Shown: positions 38,239 to 47,982, counted from the stretch's first letter. The stretch is 64,000 nt of DNA from Peribacillus faecalis (GCF_014712675.1 NZ_JACXSI010000012.1:62001-126000), one strand, 5' to 3'. The notes: generated by a model from the letters alone, not told the origin. Made by a program: numbers and translations.

Positions 38239-38284
38239 CCTCTTTTCACCCTCTATTACTAAAATTGTTCTGCTAATCTTATAG

Positions 38285-38302
38285 ATGCAAGAACTGTGCC
38301 AA
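38285..38302 (-). promoter_or_regulatory. Sigma-54 (-24/-12) promoter of the beta-oxidation operon
   Basis: On the minus strand TTGGCAC-AGTTC-TTGCAT: -24 GG and -12 GC at canonical spacing, matching the consensus TTGGCACNNNNNTTGCW. The transcript would start near 38273. A sigma-54 activator is encoded about 1.3 kb upstream. Confidence 0.85.
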
Positions 38303-38484
38303 CACAGAAAATGCTAAAATTCCCGTTTCAACCGAACCATTTTTGTATGAAATTAAGACACCAATAAAATCAAGTTGTGTGCGATGTTAAAATTAGGTAA
38401 AAAAAGTAAGACAATCTCTCTTATTTAATTCGAAATGCCACTTTTTCAAAATAATCGGCACAACCATTAAAACTGAACAAAAAA

Positions 38485-38514
38485 ATGCACAGAATCCCAC
38501 ACCCCATGCATTTC
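38485..38514 (-). terminator. Probable terminator after the flavin-dependent oxidoreductase
   Basis: AAATGCA pairs with TGCATTT across a 14-base loop, followed on the minus strand by TTTTTTTG. Separates the regulator unit from the beta-oxidation promoter. Confidence 0.5.
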
Positions 38515-38526
38515 TCAACAATCTAT

Positions 38527-39498
38527 TTAACTAGTAATCCCGACCTTCGTCAGCTCTGCTAACGCATGGTCGTGCTCTTCTTTCAATTGGCGAACAACTT
38601 CGGCAATCGGCTGCACTTCTGTTATAGAGCCGACACCTTGTCCGGCAGACCATATATTTTTCCATGCTTTCGCTTCCTCGTCATGGACGACTTCAACTTT
38701 GTCCTTCTTCTTCAAATTGCTTACATCAAGACCGGCTTTAATGATGCTCTTCGTAAGGAAATTAGCATTCACACCGCTGATTGCATCTGTATAAATAATA
38801 TCCTGTGTTGTTGATTCAATTATCATTTCTTTGTACTCTTCATCAGCTGCCGCTTCTTCCGTCGTAATGAAACGTGTGCCCATATAAGCAAAATCGGCAC
38901 CTAGCGCTCTAGCCGACAGCACGTCACGGCCATTAGTCAGACAGCCCGCCAAAATGATGAGGCCGTCCCAAAATTGTCTAACCTCTGCAACAAACGCATA
39001 CGGATTTAAAGTGCCTCCGTGTCCGCCCGCTCCGTTACAAACTAAAACAAGACCGTCCACACCAGCTTCTGCCGCTTTCTTCGCGTGCTTTGTACTGATG
39101 ACATCCGAGAATACTTTACCACCGTATGAGTGAACAATTTCCACTTCCTTCACCGGCTTGCCTAGTGATGTAATGACAATTGGCGGCTGATATTTTTTAA
39201 TGATTTCCAAGTCGCCTTCGTAGCGATGATTGGAAGAATGAACAATTAAATTGACACCCCAAGGCGCAATTTTTGCGTCCGGATTTTCTACCTTTAAGCG
39301 GCTCAATTCGCCAGTGATTTCTTCCATCCACTCAATCAATTGCTCTTCTGTGCGGGCGTTCAATAACGGAAACGTCCCGATTACACCTGATTTACAGCTT
39401 TCAATAACCATTTTCGGCTTTGAAATAATAAACATCGGAGAAACAATCACCGGCAACACCGTTTCATTTTTTACTTGTTCTAAAAATTCATTATGCAT
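38527..39498 (-). CDS. Nitronate monooxygenase-like FMN oxidoreductase
   Basis: A 323-residue TIM-barrel flavoprotein of the NMO/2-nitropropane dioxygenase family. VCNGAGGHGGTLNPYAF carries the conserved His-Gly-Gly, and GCLTNGRDVLSARALGADFAYMGTRF is the FMN phosphate site. In this context it could act as an enoyl- or 2-nitroalkane oxidase; substrate unknown. Twelve bases after the regulator gene, probably cotranscribed with it. Confidence 0.83.
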   Translation of the reverse strand: MHNEFLEQVKNETVLPVIVSPMFIISKPKMVIESCKSGVIGTFPLLNARTEEQLIEWMEEITGELSRLKVENPDAKIAPWGVNLIVHSSNHRYEGDLEIIKKYQPPIVITSLGKPVKEVEIVHSYGGKVFSDVISTKHAKKAAEAGVDGLVLVCNGAGGHGGTLNPYAFVAEVRQFWDGLIILAGCLTNGRDVLSARALGADFAYMGTRFITTEEAAADEEYKEMIIESTTQDIIYTDAISGVNANFLTKSIIKAGLDVSNLKKKDKVEVVHDEEAKAWKNIWSAGQGVGSITEVQPIAEVVRQLKEEHDHALAELTKVGITS

Positions 39499-39510
39499 CT
39501 TACATTCCTC

Positions 39511-41580
39511 CTACGTAATAGATTGGTATTTTTTCAGCTTGTCATAGAGGACAGAACGACTGATTCCTAATAGCTGACATGCTTTGCTTTTATTGCCGTT
39601 CGCCATTTGTAGCGCCCGGTGGATCGCCAGTTGTTCGGCTTTTTCGAGAAGCGGCTGATCAGATGCACTCTCCTCATCTTCAAGAAACAGGTCATAGCCT
39701 GCTTTTTTTATAATATAATCCGGCAAATCGCCAAGTTCTACCTTGCCATTTTCAGCAAAAACCATCGCCCGCTCCCACACGTTGCGAAGCTCTCGGACAT
39801 TGCCCGGCCAATCGTATTCCACAATCGCCTGTTCAAACATCGGATCCCAACCGGTTACACTCGTGCCATTCTTCTTGTTCAGTTCGCGAATAAACAGTTC
39901 GCTCAACAATAAAATATCCTTTTTCCGTTTTCGTAGCGGCGGAATCTCAAAGGAAATGACATTGAGTCGGTAAAAAAGATCCTCCCGAAATTCTCCCTCG
40001 GCAACCATTTTCTCAAGTGGGCGGTTCGTAGCGGCGATTATCCGGACATCCACCTTAATTCTTTCGGTACCTCCGACTCGGTAAAACTCTCTTTTTTGCA
40101 AAACACGAAGCAGCTTCGCCTGCAACTGAAGCGACATATCGCCTACTTCATCGAGAAATAAAGTGCCGCCATGCGCCAAATCAAACTTACCGATTTTCCC
40201 TTTATGCTTCGCTCCTGTAAACGCGCCTTCCTCATAGCCGAAAAACTCCGACTCAAGCAAATGCTCCGGGATGGCCGCACAGTTAACCGTAATGAATGGA
40301 CCTTTACCAAATAGGCTAGCACTATGTATAGCGTGTGCGAACAGCTCCTTGCCGGTGCCGCTCTCCCCGCGGACCAAAATAGTCGTCCGGCCTTTTGCTG
40401 CTTTCATGCCGCTTCTCATCAGCTTTTCCATGAGCGGGTCATGAGTGACTATTTGATCAAATGTGAAACGCGATGTTTCAACCTTTTCCTTCACTTTCGT
40501 CGTTTCATAATTATCAAAGCTTTTCAGCAGCTCTTTTACTTCATGAAGCTGACGATATACAACTTTACCGATTGCACCGATTATCACCTTATCTTGATAC
40601 ACAGGGATGCGATGTACCATATATTTAATGCCCTTAATCTCTAGAAATTCGCTTATCTCTGCAACGCCTGTCTGCAGCACTTTCTCAAGTTGCAGCTGCG
40701 GCAGAACATTTTCCACTTGTGCCCTTTGAACATGGTCAGAAGTTAAATCGAATAACTCAATTAAAGATGGACTAATAAAAATAATTTCCTCTTTTTCATT
40801 GATCATCACAAGTCCGTCATAAGCATTATTGATAACGGATTGCAAAATTGTTTTCCACTTCTTTTCGCTTTCAAGCTCGGCAGTTAAATGCTCAAGCTCG
40901 GAAACATTTTGCAATAGTATAATGAAACCTTGTTGATCATCTGATATGTTGTATTTGGAGACCCGGACGATAAAATGTTCTGATTGAAAGCGCATACGAA
41001 AAGTTGCTTCTTTATCGCCCTCCATTGTTTTTATTTGAGGGATAATGTCTGCAAGACTGTGTTTTAGAAGTTCATTTTTTTGAATGCCGACATAGTCGGC
41101 AATGCGTTCATTTGCAAAAATAATGTTCTGATCCTCATCAGTCATAATTGCACCCAGATTGGATGTGAACAGTACCTTTTCTAGCTTTTCCTTTAAAAAT
41201 TGCGTTTCCTGCACATAGTTCATGACCACATCCGTCTTTGTTATTAGACCTATCGGCTCGCCTTGCTTATTGACAACAATGCCGGTGCCGATGCGGCTCT
41301 TCATAATGAACGTGCTGAGTAATTCGGTATTGACGTCTTCCAAAATCGTTCCGACATCTTTTTTTATATAATCGCTAATCGGGGTTTCGTGACCAACATT
41401 CTCCATGATCATTTGATGGAGAGAGCTTCTTGTATATACACCAATCAACTTGCCGGTTGAATTAATGACAGGGATCGTATTCCATTTCGTATCCTTCATC
41501 ATTTCTACAGCATCCAAAAAGGTATTGTGAGGAAACAAGCACTGCTCCATCGGTGTCATAATTTCCCTTACAAGCTTCAC
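39511..41580 (-). CDS. CBS-PAS sigma-54-dependent activator
   Basis: A 689-residue regulator. Order: two CBS domains (1-120; VREIMTPMEQCLFPH, LIGVYTRSSL), PAS (about 130-235), second PAS (about 245-350), AAA+ sigma-54 domain (about 375-610) with Walker A GESGTGKE, GAFTGA loop and FLDEVGDM Walker B, then a Fis-type HTH (ALQMANGNKSKACQLLGISR). CBS pairs usually bind adenosine nucleotides or CoA-like ligands, PAS small ligands or redox signals. GTG 41580 follows GGGGG. Likely activates the two sigma-54 promoters nearby. Confidence 0.9.
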   Translation of the reverse strand: MKLVREIMTPMEQCLFPHNTFLDAVEMMKDTKWNTIPVINSTGKLIGVYTRSSLHQMIMENVGHETPISDYIKKDVGTILEDVNTELLSTFIMKSRIGTGIVVNKQGEPIGLITKTDVVMNYVQETQFLKEKLEKVLFTSNLGAIMTDEDQNIIFANERIADYVGIQKNELLKHSLADIIPQIKTMEGDKEATFRMRFQSEHFIVRVSKYNISDDQQGFIILLQNVSELEHLTAELESEKKWKTILQSVINNAYDGLVMINEKEEIIFISPSLIELFDLTSDHVQRAQVENVLPQLQLEKVLQTGVAEISEFLEIKGIKYMVHRIPVYQDKVIIGAIGKVVYRQLHEVKELLKSFDNYETTKVKEKVETSRFTFDQIVTHDPLMEKLMRSGMKAAKGRTTILVRGESGTGKELFAHAIHSASLFGKGPFITVNCAAIPEHLLESEFFGYEEGAFTGAKHKGKIGKFDLAHGGTLFLDEVGDMSLQLQAKLLRVLQKREFYRVGGTERIKVDVRIIAATNRPLEKMVAEGEFREDLFYRLNVISFEIPPLRKRKKDILLLSELFIRELNKKNGTSVTGWDPMFEQAIVEYDWPGNVRELRNVWERAMVFAENGKVELGDLPDYIIKKAGYDLFLEDEESASDQPLLEKAEQLAIHRALQMANGNKSKACQLLGISRSVLYDKLKKYQSIT

Positions 41581-41700
41581 TGACAGCCCCCTTTCTCATT
41601 TTACAAAATATACCACTATAAAAATTTCGATAATCCATTAAGAAACTCCTTTATTTTTCCATAAAAATTTATCCGACAATTGTATGAATGCATACCAAAG

Positions 41701-41730
41701 AGACAGCTGTAAAAAGCTGCCTCTCATCTT
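41701..41730 (-). terminator. Terminator of the acyl-CoA ligase gene
   Basis: AGAGGCAGCT pairs with AGCTGTCTCT around TTTTTAC, downstream of the ligase stop on the minus strand; T-run is weak. Confidence 0.5.
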
Positions 41731-41738
41731 ATATAATC

Positions 41739-43256
41739 TTATTGATTACTAGTTTGCTGATCCAGCTCCTTCAAAGCTGTTTTTAAAATCTTTCCTGTGC
41801 GGTTTTTAGGAATTTCAGAAAGGAAGCTGACATAATCAGGCACCTTATATTCCGCCAATTGCTCGCTGCAGTAAGCGCGAATATCGTCCACAGTCAGTTC
41901 CGGATTTTTCGAGACGATATAGGCGACCGTCTTCTCACCGAAAACCGGGTCTGGTCTGCCGATGACAGAAGCTTCTACGACATCCGGATGTTTATAAATC
42001 ACTTCTTCGATTTCGCGCGGATAAATGTTAAAGCCGCCGCGAATGACGAGGTCTTTTTTGCGGTCGACGATGAAATGGTAGCCTTCTTCATCGTAGTAGG
42101 CAAGATCGCCTGTATACAACCATCCATCCTTAATCGTATTAGCCGTTTCTTCCGGCTTTTTATAGTAGCCCTTCATCATATTCGGACCGGTGAAAATGAT
42201 TTCTCCGACCATATGCGGCGGACATTCTTTACCGTCAGCATCAACGACTTTCAAATCAACACCCGGGATCGCGGAACCGACAGAGCCGATTTTCTTCGGC
42301 AAATCGCGCGGTGTTGTCATGAGCATTACTGTACTTTCCGTTAAGCCGTAGCCTTCGGAAATATCGACACCAAATGATTTATTCGTCTTATGCAATAGTT
42401 GCTCCGGAAGACTCGCCCCGCCGCAGCCTGCAACACGCAGTGCTGAAAAATCCATTTCATCCAGCTTCGGATTTTGTGCAAACATCGCATACATTGTCGG
42501 CACACCAAGGAACACAGTAATTTTATGTTCAGTAATGACTTTCAATGTTTCAACAGGGTGGAATCGTTCTTCTAAGTAAATCGTCGAGCCGTGAGCAATC
42601 GGAGATAAAAATCCTTGCAGCTTCGCATACGCATGGAAAAGCGGAAGTACACAAAGAATACGGTCCTCTGTCGTCAGCTTGTTCAGAACGGCAGCAGAGA
42701 TTGTCATCCAATTTAAATTAGCATGCGTTATCATTGCTCCTTTAGGGCTGCCGGTCGTACCTGATGTATAAATGATTTGTGCGACAGATGAAGCTGATAC
42801 TTGCAGCGGCGCGTTGATTGGTGACGGTGAGACAAGTTCTTCCCAAGAAGCATATTCTTCATCTTCTACGCTGAGACAGTAAATTTGCTTCACATTCTTA
42901 AATCCGGCTTTTGCCTGATCAATCACCGGTTTGACAATCGATTCAATCAGCAAAAATTGTGACTCTGAATCGTTGACAATATACGTGATTTCTTGTTCCT
43001 TGAATGACGGGTTAATCGGCACGACCGTTGCCCCATTCGCTAAAACGGCGAAATAAGACACGATATATTCAGGGCGATTCGTCATCATAAGCGAGACATG
43101 GACGCCTTCTTTCACACCGATATTTTTCAAGCCGGCAGCCACTTGAAAAACTTTCTCCTGCAGCTCTTTATATGTGGTGAATTGATTTCTGAAGTGGATG
43201 GCATTGTTATTCGGCAATCTTTCCGCAGAATTACACAATAAATCGACAATACTCAT
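41739..43256 (-). CDS. Long-chain acyl-CoA ligase
   Basis: A 505-residue AMP-forming ligase. P-loop IYTSGTTGSPKGAM near 155, YGLTEST, TGDLAYYDEEGYHFIVDRKKD, and the C-terminal lysine PKNRTGKILKTALK. Activates a carboxylic acid with CoA. ATG 43256 follows GGAGG; the frame upstream lacks a site. Fourth gene after R2lox, aldehyde and alcohol dehydrogenases on the same strand. Confidence 0.9.
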   Translation of the reverse strand: MSIVDLLCNSAERLPNNNAIHFRNQFTTYKELQEKVFQVAAGLKNIGVKEGVHVSLMMTNRPEYIVSYFAVLANGATVVPINPSFKEQEITYIVNDSESQFLLIESIVKPVIDQAKAGFKNVKQIYCLSVEDEEYASWEELVSPSPINAPLQVSASSVAQIIYTSGTTGSPKGAMITHANLNWMTISAAVLNKLTTEDRILCVLPLFHAYAKLQGFLSPIAHGSTIYLEERFHPVETLKVITEHKITVFLGVPTMYAMFAQNPKLDEMDFSALRVAGCGGASLPEQLLHKTNKSFGVDISEGYGLTESTVMLMTTPRDLPKKIGSVGSAIPGVDLKVVDADGKECPPHMVGEIIFTGPNMMKGYYKKPEETANTIKDGWLYTGDLAYYDEEGYHFIVDRKKDLVIRGGFNIYPREIEEVIYKHPDVVEASVIGRPDPVFGEKTVAYIVSKNPELTVDDIRAYCSEQLAEYKVPDYVSFLSEIPKNRTGKILKTALKELDQQTSNQ

Positions 43257-43338
43257 TATTTTCAACCTCCAATGGAATAGAGAATCGCCTTTCATCCTGC
43301 CGGTTCAGCAAGCTGAAAGGGCTTATTTGAGGTGCGGT

Positions 43339-44544
43339 TTAATTGACGATGACTTTTGAGCCAACTACGTCTTGGCACACTTTGACGATGACATCTTCCG
43401 GGATGCGGAAGCTTAATGCTGAAGGGTCAGCCAGAACAGCCGGAACTAGTTGCGGGATGTGTGCAGGGTCGATGTTAAAGTCAGCAAAATCAGCCGGCAA
43501 ATCAATTTCTTCTCGTAAATTATTGATAATGGCGATGCTTTCTGCTAACAGTACTTGTGGATCATCGGAATCGCTTTGGACACCGATTGCTTGCGAGAAT
43601 TCTTTAATTTTCGGCAAATAAAGCTGAGGCAAATGCGTTAACACGCGCGGCATTAACACGGCGTTCGCCAAACCATGAGGGATGCCGTATTTCGCGCCTA
43701 ATGTGTGGGCAAGATTATGAATCGGAATCGCCGCCATTGCCAGCTGGAAGCTTGTGATGGCCATTGTGCTCGCCTGCAGCATAATCGCACGAGCTGCTAC
43801 ATTTGAACCATTTTTCACAGCTGTTTTTAAATTATTGACGATTAATTTTGCAGCATGGAGTGCAAAGGCATCCGACATTGTTGTGGACTTATTGGAAAAA
43901 TAACCTTCAACCGCATGCGTCAATGCATCCATCCCTGTGAATGCCGTTACTTTCGGCGGAAGTCCGACAGTCAAATCCGGATCAAGAATCGCGATATCGG
44001 AATTCAAATACGGATTCATCAAGTTACATTTCACGCCAAGCAGCTCATTGTATACAACCGCAATTGAGGAAACCTCTGCCCCTGTACCGGCCGTAGTAGC
44101 AATGGAAATGTGCGGAACACCCAACGGCTGGGCTTCAGGCGATGTTTCAAGCAAATTGCCTGTCAAGGCTGCTTCTACATGATTGATTTTTCGACTATAC
44201 GCCCATTTGACTGCTTTCGCCGTATCCAACACGCTTCCGCCGCCGATAGCAATAATTGAATCTCCGTTACATTCCTTGAAGTATTTAATCCCTTTGTTAA
44301 TATTTGAAGACTTCGCATCTTGGTCGATATCATCGAACACGCCAGCCAATTGAATGCCGGGCACGATTTCAAAAATATTCTTGATTTTCTTCGTCAAGCC
44401 GGCAGCCGTAATCCCTTTATCAGCAAACAAAACCGGTCTTGTGCCGCCTAAATCTTTAATCAAATCCGGTACTAATATATGCGTTCCTGAACCGCTTTTA
44501 ACGATTGTACGATGGGCAAATTCAAAATATGAAGTAGTTTTCAT
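43339..44544 (-). CDS. Iron-containing alcohol dehydrogenase
   Basis: A 401-residue group III ADH. NAD-binding GGGSVLDTAKAVKW near 98 and metal-binding HTLGAKYGIPHG near 280, with further His/Asp ligands in GMDALTHAVEGYF. Interconverts a primary alcohol and aldehyde. Between the aldehyde dehydrogenase and acyl-CoA ligase genes. Confidence 0.92.
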   Translation of the reverse strand: MKTTSYFEFAHRTIVKSGSGTHILVPDLIKDLGGTRPVLFADKGITAAGLTKKIKNIFEIVPGIQLAGVFDDIDQDAKSSNINKGIKYFKECNGDSIIAIGGGSVLDTAKAVKWAYSRKINHVEAALTGNLLETSPEAQPLGVPHISIATTAGTGAEVSSIAVVYNELLGVKCNLMNPYLNSDIAILDPDLTVGLPPKVTAFTGMDALTHAVEGYFSNKSTTMSDAFALHAAKLIVNNLKTAVKNGSNVAARAIMLQASTMAITSFQLAMAAIPIHNLAHTLGAKYGIPHGLANAVLMPRVLTHLPQLYLPKIKEFSQAIGVQSDSDDPQVLLAESIAIINNLREEIDLPADFADFNIDPAHIPQLVPAVLADPSALSFRIPEDVIVKVCQDVVGSKVIVN

Positions 44545-44591
44545 ACCATCTCTCCTAATCTAAAATATTTTTACACTATAAAAGTTTTCTG

Positions 44592-44974
44592 CTGTCTAAC
44601 CTTACACCTGCCACGCTTGGAGGCCTACAGGATGTAGGTCAGATCGGCGAAGACATGCGGCCGTGGCGCCCTTAGCCGATGTTCCCCTCTTGCCTCCCCC
44701 AAAGAAACAAAAACCGGGTTTCTCGTGTGGGGCCCTCACGATGAGAGTCACAGCGACGAAGATATGCGGACGTAGCGTTCTTAGCTTCAGCGGCCAGCCA
44801 GTTTTCATCTTAGAGTATCTTGTCAAATTCATGACTGATAAGTGATGAATTTGACAGCTCGAGGTCATAAGCGAACGGGCCGATTCCGCTTTTCGGTTCC
44901 CGCATGTCTCCTTTTTCATCGATGTGAATCTAAGAAGCATACTCATGATGAAAAAGAACCGGTGACGGTTTTTC
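44592..44974 (-). repeat. Repeat copy A (long, with two inner hairpin modules)
   Basis: Read on the minus strand it starts GAAAAACCGTCACCGGT-like (one substitution, TTC for TCC) one base after the aldehyde dehydrogenase stop and ends with GTGTAAGGTTAGACA. Its opening hairpin (TCTTTTTCAT / ATGAAAAAGGA) matches copies B, F, G and I, but the middle holds two extra modules with hairpins CCTACA/TGTAGG and CTCA/TGAG. It separates aldehyde and alcohol dehydrogenase genes. A spurious 114-codon frame crosses it. Confidence 0.8.
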
Positions 44975-44975
44975 T

Positions 44976-46493
44976 TTAAAAAATAAGACCAAGTGCCGGA
45001 CGTTGATTGTTTTCTGCAGTCAACGAGGTTGTGATATTTTTCAGTTCCGTATACTCATTGAACACTTGAATACCTAGCTCACGGCCGATTCCGCTTTGCT
45101 TATAGCCTCCGAATGGCGCATCATTTCGGAATACATGCCAATCGTTGATCCAAACTGTTCCTGCTTTGATTTTTGTCGCGATTTCATTTGCTTTGTTCAC
45201 ATCGCGAGACCAAACGCCGCCAGATAACCCGTAAATTGTATCGTTGGCAATTTGAATCGCTTCTTCCTCAGTCGAATACTTAATGACTGCCAGGACCGGA
45301 CCAAAAATTTCCTCACGGGCAATCTTCATGTCATTCGTCACATCAGCAAAAATTGTCGGCTCAATAAAGTAGCCATTGTCAACTTCCGGACCGGATGCAC
45401 GCTTGCCTCCGCAAACCAATCTTGCCCCTTCATCAATGCCTGATTGAATGTAGCCGAGAACTTTCTCCATTTGCGACTCAGAAATGACCGGACCCATGCC
45501 TGTTGCAGGATTAAGCGGGTTGCCGAGCTTAATTTTCTTCGACGTTTCCGCTAATTGCTGAACAACTACATCGTAAATCGACTCATGGACAAGCAATCGT
45601 GTGCTCGCTTCGCAAACTTGACCTGAATGGAAAAACACACCCAATAAAATGCCCGGGATTGCCAGCTCCAAATCAGCATCTGGCAGCACGATACACGGGG
45701 CTTTCCCTCCTAATTCAAGTGTTACTTTTTTCAGCGTGCCAGCTGATTGCGCCATAATGTTTTTACCGACTTCTGTTGAACCTGTGAAAGCAATTTTATC
45801 TACTTCAGGATGTGTAACCAATGCCGATCCAACTTCTGAACCAGGTCCTGTCACGACATTTAGGACACCAGGAGGCAAGCCTGCTTCAACTGCAAGCTGA
45901 GCCAGTTTCAATGTACCAAGCGGCGTGTCAGAGGCCGGCTTCACAACGATGGAATTGCCCATCGCAATTGCAGGAGCAATTTTCCACATTGCCAGTACAA
46001 GTGGGAAATTGAATGGTGTGATCGCACCGACGACTCCTAAAGGCTCGCGCACTAACTGACTTCTGTTTGCGCCATATGCTTCAACTACTGGAAGCGTTTC
46101 AACAAAATTATATTTCAATGACATATTGGCTGTTTGATGCAGACATAGAACCATTTGTCCGATATCAGCGCCGCCAAGCTTACGCAATGTCGCGCCTGTG
46201 CTGATTCCCTCTAAATAAATCAGTTCTTGAGCATGCTGTCTGATTTTGCCGGCAAACTGAAGCATTACTTGCGCCCGCTCAGCCTGCGTTTTCTTCGACC
46301 ATACGCCAGATTCGAAAACCTCTCTCGCATTGGAGACAGCTCTCTCAACATCCTCAGCTGAACCTTTAGCCACTTTAGCTACAACCTCTGAAGTCGCAGG
46401 ATTGATGACATCAATCAATTCGCCGCTTGAACCTGGCACCCATTCACCATTAATGAATTGCGCAAAAACTTGTACTTGCACGTCTGTACTCAT
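44976..46493 (-). CDS. NAD(P)-dependent aldehyde dehydrogenase
   Basis: A 505-residue ALDH. Catalytic Glu in VTLELGGKAPCIVL near 265, nucleophilic Cys in HSGQVCEASTR near 300, and TPFNFPLVLAMWK, KPASDTPLGTL. Oxidises an aldehyde to an acid. Seventeen bases after R2lox. Confidence 0.93.
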   Translation of the reverse strand: MSTDVQVQVFAQFINGEWVPGSSGELIDVINPATSEVVAKVAKGSAEDVERAVSNAREVFESGVWSKKTQAERAQVMLQFAGKIRQHAQELIYLEGISTGATLRKLGGADIGQMVLCLHQTANMSLKYNFVETLPVVEAYGANRSQLVREPLGVVGAITPFNFPLVLAMWKIAPAIAMGNSIVVKPASDTPLGTLKLAQLAVEAGLPPGVLNVVTGPGSEVGSALVTHPEVDKIAFTGSTEVGKNIMAQSAGTLKKVTLELGGKAPCIVLPDADLELAIPGILLGVFFHSGQVCEASTRLLVHESIYDVVVQQLAETSKKIKLGNPLNPATGMGPVISESQMEKVLGYIQSGIDEGARLVCGGKRASGPEVDNGYFIEPTIFADVTNDMKIAREEIFGPVLAVIKYSTEEEAIQIANDTIYGLSGGVWSRDVNKANEIATKIKAGTVWINDWHVFRNDAPFGGYKQSGIGRELGIQVFNEYTELKNITTSLTAENNQRPALGLIF

Positions 46494-46509
46494 CGAATCT
46501 CCTCCTTTT

Positions 46510-47382
46510 TTATTCCATAATTAATTCTGTATTGTAGATTTCCTCTAATGTTTTTCCTTTTGCTCTTGAAAGCACCTCCATACGTGCCGTCAATTGCTTC
46601 AGCGCATACTCCATGCCTTTGCCTTCTTCAATGCCAAGCGGAGTCACTTTTTGCCCTTCTGGTCTTTCTGTCAGCATTTGCGCAATCGGCATCAGCTCGC
46701 CCAATCTCAGCTGAACGCGCTCAAAAAGTTCAGGCTGTTCACTAATCAGCCTTTGGATTAAAAATGTTCCAAAACCGATATGGCGCCCTTCATCTCGTTT
46801 TACATTGCGGATGCCTGCAATGAATCCTGGGAAAAGGTTCGCTTTCGATAAAGCTTCGTAAAAGAACCAATACCCCGTCTCTGCTAAAACACCTTCAGCA
46901 AAAATGTTATACGTAACAGCTGCATCGACTAATGCTTCATTCGATTGATCGACCAGTAATTTCTCCATTGTCGTCGGAAGCACTTCATCAAAAAGCTTCT
47001 TATAACCAGGCGTAATCAGATGCGACAAATCCTCCGTCACACCGATATTTTCAAGAAACAGACTGAAAAATTCGGCATGCTTCGCTTCTTCAAAAAGAAA
47101 CGTCGTCAAATACATTTCTTCTTCAATCCAACCTTTTTTGGAAACAGCCATAATCATTGGCAAAATATCTGCTGTCACCGCTTCTTCGCCGCCAATGAAT
47201 TGCGCAAACTGAGTAAGTACCTCTTTTTGTTGATCAGGAGTCAGCTTCTTCCAGTCTTCTTTATCTTGTGAAAAATCGATATCAACCGGATTCCAAATAC
47301 CGGCCCTCTTCGCTTTTTGATACAGATTATAGGGCAGTGAACTTTTATTGACTGTTTGCTTGATCATTGCATACTCTCTCAT
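46510..47382 (-). CDS. R2-like ligand-binding oxidase (R2lox)
   Basis: A 290-residue ferritin-fold Mn/Fe oxidase. All six metal ligands expected from the characterised Geobacillus enzyme are present: Glu67 (GGEEAVT), Glu99 and His102 (FEEAKH), Glu163 (FAEGVLA), Glu198 and His201 (RDEGRH). The residues that form its Val-Tyr ether crosslink are also conserved (Val69, Tyr158). R2lox binds a fatty-acid-like ligand but its physiological reaction is unknown. ATG 47382 follows GGAGGG. First gene of an operon with aldehyde and alcohol dehydrogenases and an acyl-CoA ligase. Confidence 0.92.
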   Translation of the reverse strand: MREYAMIKQTVNKSSLPYNLYQKAKRAGIWNPVDIDFSQDKEDWKKLTPDQQKEVLTQFAQFIGGEEAVTADILPMIMAVSKKGWIEEEMYLTTFLFEEAKHAEFFSLFLENIGVTEDLSHLITPGYKKLFDEVLPTTMEKLLVDQSNEALVDAAVTYNIFAEGVLAETGYWFFYEALSKANLFPGFIAGIRNVKRDEGRHIGFGTFLIQRLISEQPELFERVQLRLGELMPIAQMLTERPEGQKVTPLGIEEGKGMEYALKQLTARMEVLSRAKGKTLEEIYNTELIME

Positions 47383-47420
47383 TGCATTCCCTCCATAGCG
47401 TATTCAGTATTAGGACAAAT

Positions 47421-47632
47421 CAAATGCGGAAGCACCTCATTTAGCGACGTATGGACTAGGGCTCTCTGGCTGAGAGTCACAACGGCGTTGCCACAGGACG
47501 TGGCGCATTTAGCCGTTGTTCCTATTCTCCCAAGATAAAAGAAACACGAAGAACGATAGCGATTCGATGTTTATTTATTGCAGGGAGATTGGCGAAGTAC
47601 ACTAGACGCTGAGGTGCTGAAGCTAGACGCCA
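47421..47632. repeat. Repeat type X copy with inserted hairpin module (Y)
   Basis: The flanks match the element at 8951-9099 (AAATGCGGAAGCACC...ATGGACTAGGG, then AAGATAAAAGAAACACGAAG...GCTAGACGCC). Between them 47460-47530 carries a module with hairpins CTCTC/GAGAG and GCCAC/GTGGC and the tail TTAGCCGTTGTTCC, closely related to modules in copies A and B. So Y is a mosaic of both repeat types. Confidence 0.7.
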
Positions 47633-47773
47633 CTTCATCTATTTGAAGCGACTATCTACATAGAATCTGATGATTATTTCAAAACACAAAATAAAGCGCT
47701 TACACCATCCTTCTGCTAAATTATCGAAGATTCGTATTCCAGCTTCGATCAACTTTGTGTCCACACCACTATC

Positions 47774-47791
47774 ATGCATTTATCGTGCCAA
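47774..47791 (-). promoter_or_regulatory. Sigma-54 promoter upstream of R2lox
   Basis: On the minus strand TTGGCAC-GATAA-ATGCAT, with the invariant GG and GC at canonical spacing. It lies 392 bases upstream of R2lox, with repeat Y in the untranslated region, and is the second such promoter in the region. Confidence 0.75.
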
Positions 47792-47982
47792 ACTGATAGA
47801 ATTAGAAAAATAAATTCATATTTTCCTAAACACGGACTGTATTGTTAGCGAAAGATGGAGCTCGCGCTTCCATCATATATTTCTATTTATAGAGTTGCAG
47901 TAAAACGTCTGTTACAAATTCACTCCCCTTGTGCACTTTTCGGACACTTTCAAAACTTAGCTGTAGGAAAGTCATTCAATTA

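Noticed and set aside
41859-42344. 161-codon plus-strand frame
   Set aside because: Antisense to the acyl-CoA ligase, no ribosome site.
44602-44946. 114-codon frame inside repeat copy A
   Set aside because: Frame is broken or shifted in copies B, F, G and I even where the DNA hairpins are kept, so selection is on structure, not protein.
12853-47856. Shared ATTGTTAGCGAAAGA near 12846 and 47841
   Set aside because: Only two short matches, no common gene context or structure around them.
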